Source of the DNA: Symbiodinium natans | Lineage: Eukaryota > Sar > Dinophyceae > Suessiales > Symbiodiniaceae | Direction of reading: 5' to 3' | Assembly: GCA_905221605.1 (NCBI GenBank) | Contig: CAJNDS010002326.1 | Coordinates: forward strand, 126,001-190,000 | DNA length: 64,000 nucleotides | Part shown: piece by piece, positions 55,450 through 64,000 of the stretch | Numbering within the stretch: position 1 is the first letter of the stretch | How the letters are laid out: each line of letters opens with the position of its first letter | Translations under genes and position numbers: made by a program | Notes under the pieces: generated by a model | Seen by the model: the letters and a program-made list of their open reading frames with translations, nothing else | Databases searched by the model: none | What the model was told of the DNA's origin: nothing

Positions 55450-57995
55450 AGTGAGAATGAGACATATTGAGACACATTGACAAAGACTGCGAAAGGAACC
55501 AGGCAACCGGCCATCTGAGTCTCGCCAGCTCTTGCGGCTGTACCTGGCTCCAGCTGAGTATGGCCACGCCTGCTTACTGTGGACTCTTGCGGTTGCATCT
55601 CGACCTCTCGCGCTGTGTTCTTACAGGCATCCGGTTGGAAAGGCCACTTCATTTTGCGACGCCTAGCAGCTTGTTGTTGTAAGCAAATGCGTTGTACGTC
55701 TGCGAAGAGCCCTCCAGCCCCCCAACCCCATGTCAGACATGTTGATTGTCCTACTGGTATTGGTTTGGGCTCTTGAATCACCCTGAAGCTTGAAGCCTTC
55801 CTTAAGCCTCTTGCTAGCCTACTCTAATCACGTGGTTGTTTTCGAACCATCCATGCTGTGATTCCCCAGGCCTATGATTTTGAGCCCCTTCGACACGCAT
55901 TTCCTCTCACGACGGTTGGAAACTAACGTCGGCCAGCAGGCAAAGCGCAGGCGAAGCTCACCCTTAAAGGAGGATGACAAAGCATCTGGGGGGCAGCAAA
56001 ACATGTAGGATCATGTAGGGTTTCTGGGGGTGTAGGGCAACTTCTCCGAAAAGTTCCATCAAGCGACATGGGACCTGGTGAGAACTGATAGGTTGTTTTT
56101 AGTAAGGCGGGCTAGTGGAGATTGCTTCTTCACGGGATTCAGGATCGGCCCTGCCTGCAGTTTCGGCTCTCCTCCCAGGATGAGGGGCCCTCCTCAGTTG
56201 TCGGTACTATGGGACCCAAGACACGAGAAAGACATGTCTGAGCCAGGCACTGCTGCTTGCTTGTCCCCCCATTCCTTGCTCTCTGTGCTCTCCTGCGGCA
56301 TTCAACGCGTCAAAACAACCCCATGGAAGGGAACAAAGAGGTTACATGACTGCGCCAGCACGCGGCATCCCAATCTCCTGCGGCTCAGCTACGCTGGCCT
56401 GCACCTTCGGCTGCGCCGGGAAGTACTCACACGCAAACTAGGGAATCTAGGGGCTTGATGCTTTAGGGTCACTAAAAGAAAACTGGCGAGCTGACCTGTG
56501 AACCTCACGAAATGCCAGGGTGTACAAAATGGCTGGAGTGCCAGAATGAAGCTACCGGTAAGCTTGGCCACGGAATCCTAACGAAAAACGACGAAATCCC
56601 TGCAAAACCTGTTCCAAAGCAAAAGAAGAAGAAGACGAAGAAGTGACTTGAGACTGAGAACAGCACAGAGGCAAAGTATACCATAACATGGCACTGCTAA
56701 AGTCAATATATGTGCTTGCCGTCTGTGCTTTGAAAGCACAGACTGGCTGGCAAACACAAAGATGGCCACCAGAACCCAACCCGCCTGCCGGCCCACAAAA
56801 TGATTCTTATTGAAGCGGCTAGAGCAATTTGCCATTTCCCCCCCCCCCCCCCCCCCTCCCAAGAAAAAAACGTGCTTAAGAAGAGCTCGCAGACCTTCGA
56901 AACAGGGTTGACACATGCCAAGCTTTCTGCAATCTTCAATATCCCTAATGCCCAAGGTCTAAACTCGAACTCCTTTCAGCACGGAAACACAGGCTTCATC
57001 TGGATTCTAATAAGAATTGACAGAGCTCATCTGCCCATAAATATCTGACACCTGCTGAATGAAAACAACAGCAGTTCTTTGAATGTAGGAAGAATTGCGA
57101 TTGCTGTAGTTGCCAAGAACGGCGGTGACTGAGTTCATAAACGACTTCTGCTTTTCTGACTGCTCAGCGAGCCCCAAAATTCAAGGGGTCTGAGTTGCAT
57201 GTACTCAAATTCTGAAATGGGTGCATTTGTTTGCTTCGCAGTGTGAGCACAAAAACTGGCCAACGGCGAATGAAATGGAATGCAGAAAGTCAGAGGGATC
57301 TGAAGGCGGCGGAAGCTGTGGTCTACATTTAAACAATTTACTGCCTTAGAAGTCAGCAAGAATATTCTACGAGGAGAGGGGAAAAGAGAAAATGCGCACA
57401 GCATGCAGTGTATCTGTGAAACATATCATACAGGTATATGAGAATGTGCTAGGCGCAGCAGCCAGCTTGCCTCGTGGTCACGGGGGCTGTGCCGCGCACT
57501 CGGTGACGAACATTCGGTGATGAATGATTCGATGACGTACATATGTTGGCTTTAATCATCGGCTTGTCTGGTAGTGGTGTGTTCACATCCACCACCTATC
57601 TAAATGCAACCTCCCCCCCCCCTCCAAATCGGTAAATCGGAAGCGCAGGTTGATTTAGAAAGTAGTTGCTCAAGGGACTCAAAGACTTGCAAAATCTAAC
57701 TGAGTTCTCGGAACCATTGGAATGTGGGGGCGTTGAGAGGGGCATGTGAAATGAGAGCGAGATACAAACAGCACCAGCACTTTTCACACGGCTGCCGGAG
57801 TGGCTGCCGGAGTGGCTTCTTGTGGAGTGGCAGCTAATATACGGGAACTCAACGCCATCATCACAGAGAGCCACATGTATGGGGAAGAATGTTCGCACTG
57901 AGCTCGGGTGAGAGGCCTCTGTGGCCCAGTCTTGCTGTCCCTCCTCCTGTGGCCTTGGCGAAAGTGGGATCAGGATGACCGATGACGGCACTTAG
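55450..57995. other. No gene assigned
   Basis: A short coding-like piece is at about 56345-56425 on the minus strand (PAQPKVQASVAEPQEIGMPR). Poly-C runs at 56839-56857 and 57610-57621. Composition becomes AT-richer around 56800-57580. A telomere-like remnant lies at about 56010-56035 (gtaggatcatgtagggtttc). No RNA gene seen. Confidence 0.35.
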
Positions 57996-58003
57996 GATGC
58001 TGC

Positions 58004-58376
58004 TTAAACTTCAGCTTTAAACCAACAACATGGCTTTGGCTGGCCGAGCCGCTCGGGCATTGCCCAATTCATGGTCTCCTCCGACATCATGGCGCTGTCG
58101 CCCTGCATCCAGGCGTTGAAACATTTCTCGGCACTCTGCAGTAGCTTAACAGGCTTAACAGAACTCTGCCTCCATGTTGCAACAGAGTGTCTCCATGGCG
58201 CTTGGGTCCTGCGGCACTGCCAGTTCATGTGAGGTGCAGCCTGTGCGCGTCGGCATCCGCAGTCCTGCGCCCACATAGCGTCTACTTCGCCGGGCCTGCA
58301 GCTCCACTTGCATCACACACCCGGATGGAATTCCTTGATATTGAGACAACAGATCCGCCAACAAGCCCACAACCAC
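58004..58376 (-). CDS. Unidentified gene end (two minus-strand segments)
   Basis: 58004-58130 reads AEKCFNAWMQGDSAMMSEET, then NWAMPERLGQPKPCCWFKAE and a stop, and looks like a C-terminus. 58155-58376 in another frame reads GIPSGCVMQVELQARRSRRY and PQDPSAMETLCCNMEAEF. An AG|GC donor and CAG acceptor would join them, but the intron would be only about 34 bases, so the joint is doubtful. No family recognised. Confidence 0.35.
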
Positions 58377-58399
58377 CGGCTAACTTTCTAAAAGTTCTT

Positions 58400-59760
58400 C
58401 CCAGTTTCATGGAAGATATTAAAGGTTCACGGAGTGCCTGGGTTTGCGAAGTACACCCCGTCAAAGCCACAACTAACATGGATTATTGCCTCATTGGTCA
58501 TGTCTGCGCAATGCACATCACATGTCTCCCGTTAGACGTGTACAGCTGAATTTGTTGAGGCAGTGGCGCAGCTCCGTCTCCAGCATCCATGAGGACTGGC
58601 AAGGAGCTTGCGTGCTAAGAACCGTAGGACGATCTGCCTACTGCCGTACACTTCCGGAAACTGTTTTGAAATAGAGAAGCCATGCAAATGGAACGTGCGG
58701 CGAAAACTAGGGCTCATACCCTGACCATCCATCGTGACCATGTCACACCTTGGCCCAAAATCAGGCGAAAGCTCATTTTGAACTTCCCCCGCAACTTTTC
58801 AAGGCACGGCGTGATTCTCTTGACAAGTTCCTTAAGCGAGAGATGAGCAGCAAGGTCAGAAAGAGTCGTCCGAGGCATCAGCTGGCCCATGTCTTCACCC
58901 ATGTGCGCCTGAAGCATTGGGAGAGCTTTGAGGCAGCGGTGTGTGATGGTGTTAGCACATGGATCGTTGTGCACAATGTGCAGGTGTCGTCTCCAGTCAG
59001 GCGACGGCACTCGAGTCAAGCGACTAAGCTATGTATGTACGCGCAGCGCAAGCCAGAAAAGGCTGGATCCCAGGAAATGCCAGAATGGCTCGCCAGAAAA
59101 AATGTGGGATCAACATCTGTCAACATGCGCTAAACCCTTCATCCTGACATAGCACAATTGGGATCGTTCCGATGGCACAGACATCTTATCTAGGCCGGCA
59201 CAGATGCTCTGGCGACATGGACGCGGAATGACTGGGCCTCTGGTGGCCTGGATGGACTGATCTGGCAGAATGAAAATACACATATGGCCGCCATTCTGGC
59301 AGCACGGTCGCTGGCTTCTGATTCGCGACGGCTTCTCATTCGTGATTCGCGCTGGTTTCTGATTCATGGCTGAATATTGCGCACGCAAGATTGCGGACGA
59401 AAGAGGAACGGACAAGCACAGTAGTAGTGTGCAAAGAGCCTGCGACATGTCGATGGGCATGCACATAGGCCTCAGAAGAAGCCCGCGACAGCAAGAGACA
59501 TACGCAGTGTCTGGGCTACACTGGGTATGCATATTGAAAATGAAAGGCCATGTGGAATGCCAGGAGCGTGGCCAACCACAGCCGGAGATTGGGTCGTACA
59601 TGATGGTCTCAGCAAGAGCCGAGTGAGCTAGGAATCGCCACGTTGATACAACGAAGGTCAGCGTGAAGATGCACGACTGACACAGCTGCAAACCACAGAG
59701 AGCACCTGCTGCGCGAGTCTCTAAGGCTCAAGCAGGAACACCATAGTAGGCCATGTCTTG
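58400..59760. other. No gene assigned
   Basis: Minus-strand frames of 100-190 codons exist (58714-59019, 59110-59691), the first with a helical look (SDLAAHLSLKELVKRITPCL). None has a motif. Confidence 0.3.
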
Positions 59761-59764
59761 GCCA

Positions 59765-60200
59765 TCATAGCCCATGCCTACAAAGTTTCAGAGCAGATGG
59801 TAGAAATTGGTACTGTAGAAGATGGGGATGCGCTTGGCAGAAAGAAATGCGCAGGGCACCTGCCATCATCATGGCTTCCTCGTCCATGTAGGCGGGTGGG
59901 AGGCACATCTCGTCCTCTCCCATCCTTAGGCCACAGAGTTTGCACACCGAAGTCCAGTCAATACATGCACTAGCCCATGGGAATTGCAGGTTCAAGCAGC
60001 CCCTCCTTCGAGGCAGGCTTACTATCCACAGTAAGACCACCACATGCCTTCCCCCAGAGTCTTCCACCATTGTGTACATGTGCCCGATGCCAAAGTCCCC
60101 ACGCACTAGATGGATGCCAAAGGCAGCAGCAGGCACTCCGCCAAGATCGTTTTGTAGGCGTGTTTCTTGCCAATGCAAGAAACTTGAGGATTTCTTCTTT
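59765..60200 (-). CDS. Unidentified coding segment
   Basis: The minus frame contains NDLGGVPAAAFGIHLVRGDF, GIGHMYTMVEDSG and, further on, MGEDEMCLPPAYMDEEAMM. Good amino-acid balance over about 130 codons. Possible donor after VEDSG. No family recognised. Confidence 0.35.
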
Positions 60201-60299
60201 CTTCGCGGCGATTGCGGGCTTGCTGTTTGGGATTTTCTTTTTTGGTCTAACGAAGAGCTGAAGTCAAGTTGTTCCAGGTTTGGCACACGAAGGGGCACC

Positions 60300-61900
60300 G
60301 GCCATGCTATGAACGCTCACTATGATTCAGCACGACGGGAAATTTGGGAGAAACTTGGCGAGGAATGGAGTGAACGAAGGCCGCACAACCGGGGCCGGCA
60401 CCCATACCCTTCGTTCAGCGGTGGCACCTCAAGGGGTGCAAAGTGGTGCTAAATACTTCGAGCACCCAGCATGACTTAAAGTCTAGCAATTCAGCACCCC
60501 AAGCTTGCAAGATCAGCATCTAGTGTTTAGGATAGCTTTTGCTTTAAAAGGGTCTTTTGGGGCCAAAGCCAAAACCTCCTCGCTGCTGCGAGCTCGCGCA
60601 AGTCAACACACCCTATGTCAAGCCCCTCCTCGCTGCCAGGGGGATGTCCTGTGTGCTGACGAAGCACCCAGAAGGCGGCGATGGTCTAAACTGTTACTGG
60701 AAAGCCCTGGGGCCTGAACTCGCAAGCTTCCCTAAATGTGCGCTTGCTTGTCACGCATGCCCCGAGTTGTACGGTGGCACTTCCGGCACCTCACAGCGGT
60801 GCAACCAGTAGTCTTTCGCGATAGTTCTTCGATGTGTTTGACAACGCGTGCCTCACGCGGGCCTAGGAGATGTGGCTACCGATATGCACTGAACACCTGC
60901 CCTGGCGCAGTTTTTCCACCCCGTCGACTAGAATCCCTAGAACCAGATCCCTGCCAGGGGCCAGGCTTCAGCTCCATCAACTGGAGCTGGTCGCATCACT
61001 GGTGACCTATAAAGCGGCTGGAAGCTCCAATCATGTGCCGTCTTCATCGGCACCGTGACACATGGCAACACCTTATCTGAGGCCAAGTCGGGGTGTCGGG
61101 CACGAACGACGCCTCTTTGGAATTTTCCTGTCACGAGGCCGCTTGGACCACTGGGAACAACAACACAGGCAAGGCGTCTCTACAAACAGCTAGCAGCAGT
61201 TGTCGATCTTGGGCTGTCGCCCGAGGCGAGTTCGGGCCATTAGCGGTAGGCCTGCCAGAGAAAAGCAAGTGGCCGCGGCGCTCGCGAACAGTTCATCAAT
61301 AACATGCCGCATATGCCGCATACAGGCAAGAGGATGGCAAAGTCATGTCCAGCCATGTCTCAACTTTGCGATGTCATTTCCCCAGGCCCCTTCATGCAAC
61401 AAAGTCTGAGTACCCTGCGCCCGTGTTGGGGCCAACTGTGGTGATGGAACCTGCCGGCTGCAATGTTAAGGCGGCCTTTGCGGTTTTTGACGCCAGCTGC
61501 GGCTATCTGTAGCTAGGGGCTCCCTTTTATCTCACGCAAGCAAAAGACAAGCTGCTTCGCGGAGACAGTGCCGGCTGCAGGCTGGACATCTTCCTGCACC
61601 CGCGCATCCATCATCCCTCACACTTTGTGAGCATGTTGTCAGCGTCGTCCCAGCAAGACATCTCAGAAACCGTGTTCAGTCGACATGATCTTCAGCAGGT
61701 GCTGAAACTCCGAAAGCCTCAGCTCTGCGCAGCTCGAGAAACACTGAAGACTGATAGAAGTACTGAAAGATCGCCACAAACTAGCCGCATTCCCCCATGG
61801 ATCCGAAAGTTTGTCCCCAAACAGTAAACAAAACGGTAAACTGTTGAGATCCTCAATTCCTTCTAAGAAATTCCGACTCGTCCAGATAGGCATAGATAGG
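60300..61900. other. No gene assigned
   Basis: One minus-strand piece at about 61010-61134 (RHPDLASDKVLPCVTVPMK) looks coding. The rest is overlapping short frames on both strands. Confidence 0.3.
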
Positions 61901-61924
61901 CCTGCAGGGTTCGCGGCGGTTTGT

Positions 61925-62760
61925 CTCCACTGATCTCCCTTTGGTCTCCCTTCATGTTGGGAAGGGTGTTCCGGGTTTCGTGGCTTGTGTCTCCGGTTGT
62001 CTCGCTTTGTCTCCCTTCGCCCTTCGTGTTGGAGGGGTCTGCCAGGTTTCTCGTGGTTTGTGTCTCCACTCCCCTTTTGTCTGTCTCATGTTGGCTGGGT
62101 GTGCCAGACTTCCCATGGATTGTGTGTCGGCTAATCTCCTTTTGTCTCCCGTCATGTTGGTCGGGGTGCCGGGTTTCCCGTGGCTTGTCTCTCCATTTAT
62201 CTTCTATGGTTTCCCTTCATGTTAGATGGGTCTGCCAGGAGCTTTTGTCTCCCTTCTCTCCCAAGGATCCCCCTTCATATTGGATGTGTTTTCCAGGTGT
62301 TCGGTGGTTTGTATCTCCGTTTGTCTCCCTCTGTCTCCCTTCATGTCGGACAGGTCTGCCGGGTTTGCGGTGGCCGGTTCTTCAATCTCCCCTTGTCTCA
62401 CTTCATGATGGATGTGTTTCGGCTTGTGCCTCCACTCTTCCTTCGTCGGTTTCCCGCTTGTCTCCCTTGTCTTCGTTGGATGGGTCTGCCGTCTTTCCCG
62501 TGGCTTGCATCTCTGCTTGTCTCTTTTTGCCTTCCCTTCAGGTTGGATGGGGGTGCCGGGCTTGCTGTGGCTTGTGTCTATTCTGCCTTCGTCTCCCTTG
62601 ACTGGCGGGTTTCCGGTGGCTTGTGTCTCCGTGAATCTCCCTTTGTCTCCCTTCATTTAGGACGGGTCAGCTGGGTTTCGCGTGGAGGGTGTCTCCCCTC
62701 TTCCTTTGTCTCCCTTCATGTTGGATGGGTTTGCCAGGTTTCGGCCGGTTCCTGTTAGAC
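61925..62760 (+). repeat. Minisatellite, about 12 units of roughly 65-70 bases
   Basis: Each unit carries TTTGTCTCCCTTCATGTTGG, then atgggtctgccgggtttc, then cgtggcttgtgtctcc. Units differ by 15-30 percent and by indels. Open frames of up to 226 codons on both strands through it are repeats of the same peptide and are artefacts of the array. Confidence 0.92.
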
Positions 62761-62879
62761 ATGTGGCCGCCGTGGCTCGTGTCTCCACCTTTACCACGCG
62801 TCCAGAACACAATGAGGATAGTGCGGAGCTGATCGTTATAGGTTCTCAGGGTTGCTTGTTGCCGCGCTCCTTCATCCTT

Positions 62880-63525
62880 TGATGAAATCCTATTTCTAAT
62901 TTCGCCTTTCTGGTCGAGATACTATTTGGGGTCTTTGCTGGTGTAACTTACACACAGCTTGCGCATTATTTGCATCCCAGCGGCGTCAGCCGCCGGTCGT
63001 GGTCCTTGAGATCGGGGCGCATTCGCAACACCATGTTGTCAGGCAAGGGGCGTCATCAACCACGAACCATCCACACCCATGCACATTGCTAGGATGGAGC
63101 TACTGCTTGTTTGCGACACAGCAGCAGCCCATTCTGACAGACTGGGAAACACAAAACATGAACCCTTACTGCAAGCTTGTTCTGAAGTCTCAAGACGTCT
63201 ATGACTATGAATCTTGCGAGCTCTGCCGCAAGAATCTGCACACGATCGCTCCAATGATCTCGACATCCAATGAACTCAAGCAAAGTCCAAAGAAGCCCGA
63301 AGTTTGGGGGCATTCTGCGTGGTGCCAAGCTGCCGCATCCACCTTCACGACGTTCTCCTTACAGGAGGTCTGCAGTTTCTTCATCTCTTCCTTGGTTCAG
63401 GAGATTCAGGAGGGGCGAATTTGCAGCAAGGCAGTCGGCAAGTAGCCATGCCATGCAGAGACATTCACAACTAGGCGATGCTCGGAGTGACGTGCGGAAC
63501 CAATAGTAGGTTTTTGAGGGGCAGG
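62880..63525. other. No gene assigned
   Basis: A plus-strand frame of 148 codons (62999-63445) and two minus-strand frames overlap; none shows a motif. Confidence 0.3.
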
Positions 63526-63528
63526 GCT

Positions 63529-63735
63529 TTAAGAACTAAGAAGCTCATCAAACATAGCATTCCAATCAAGTGTGAACAAGCCTAAGCGGGCCAGCGGATG
63601 TGATGGAGCTGCGTGCGATGAAACGTGAACACGAGCCTCAACTTGCTTTGCAGTTTCTTGCGGTGTCCCCCCCTCGCATACCCCCTCAATTGTCGAACTC
63701 AACTTCGAGCTCATACCCGAAAAACCCCACATTGT
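63529..63735 (-). CDS. Possible C-terminal exon, unidentified
   Basis: The minus frame ends with HPLARLGLFTLDWNAMFDEL and a stop at 63529. Upstream it reads EGGTPQETAKQVEARVHVSS. The end looks like a genuine protein terminus; family unknown. Confidence 0.3.
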   Translation of the reverse strand, partial: TMWGFSGMSSKLSSTIEGVCEGGTPQETAKQVEARVHVSSHAAPSHPLARLGLFTLDWNAMFDELLSS

Positions 63736-64000
63736 GGGGGCGTACGATCCTGGAGTGTTCCACACGCCTCGGGGGGCTGTCTCGGGTTGCCATTCGTCTC
63801 ACGTCAATCCGTTTGCCTACGCGGGCTTGAGTTGCATGCTCCGAAATGCACTTTCTCGACTTTTGCGTGTTATCCTACGCTGACACTCCGGGCACCTTCT
63901 CTGGGACCTTTTTACTTGTTGCAGACCCACCACAGCGTGACAGCCCTGGGTCCTGGGAAAAGCACTGTCATTAAGTAGTCATGCAGCGTTTGCTGGGGAG

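Noticed and set aside
61921-62601. Plus-strand open frame of 226 codons
   Set aside because: It is a read-through of the 65-70 base minisatellite; the peptide repeats with the array.
1-64000. Spliced-leader RNA genes, tRNAs, rRNA, CRISPR arrays
   Set aside because: I searched by eye for the conserved dinoflagellate spliced-leader core and for tRNA T-loop motifs and found none. No direct-repeat/spacer array of CRISPR type exists, nor is one expected in a nuclear genome.

Overview
The window reads as nuclear DNA of a dinoflagellate, most likely one of the Symbiodiniaceae. Evidence: every gene I can reconstruct is on the minus strand (unidirectional gene order). Introns are short (about 60-340 bases). 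Their donors are a mixture of GT, GC and GA, and nearly all acceptors read AG|G. TTTAGGG-type (plant/alveolate) telomere-like repeats are scattered through introns and spacers. The gene families (stand-alone Mei2-type RRM, CCCH zinc finger, proline-rich PPPGL segments) fit too. All gene models come from joining exons by eye in phase; no transcript or database was consulted.

Layout, left to right (all genes minus strand, so transcription runs right to left): TBC-domain Rab GAP (1.3-2.65 kb, perhaps one more exon to 2.95); a small protein resembling plastid-lipid-associated/fibrillin proteins (3.7-4.3); a glutaredoxin with an N-terminal extension (5.2-6.4); an unidentified multi-exon gene (10.4-11.1); a cytochrome b5-acyl-CoA dehydrogenase fusion in seven exons (12.1-14.6).

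From 14.8 to 33.2 kb there is a head-to-tail tandem duplication. Copy A is about 12 kb and copy B about 6.4 kb, the difference being two extra blocks in A (19.83-23.67 and 24.24-26.08). The duplicated minus-strand gene is unidentified. Copy B carries a premature stop and a frameshift in exons intact in A, while A carries indels in an upstream exon intact in B. The second extra block holds a lone ABC-transporter exon and a candidate 281-bp terminal-inverted-repeat element.

From 33.8 to 39.4 kb telomere-like repeats and minisatellites dominate, yet two genes run through them: a CCCH zinc-finger protein (35.1-36.2) and a FAD-dependent oxidoreductase of the AIFM2/NDH-2 type (about 36.9-42.0, at least 13 exons, including micro-exons of 22 and 16 bases). 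The C-terminal exons of a Tubby-like protein follow at 42.9-43.5. 44-49.6 kb holds little that I recognise.

At 49.7-51.4 kb is an apparently intron-less but frame-broken locus: a PD-(D/E)XK-like nuclease domain resembling bacterial polymorphic-toxin nucleases, then 27-residue repeats, a membrane segment, coiled coil and a glycine-rich membrane hairpin. This is the most unusual item in the window. A 100-N assembly gap (52438-52537) sits between poly-C and CT repeats. A complete Mei2-like RRM gene is at 52.8-53.9. The rest (54-64 kb) has scattered unidentified coding segments, a GA-rich tract and a minisatellite of about 65 bases per unit (61.9-62.8).
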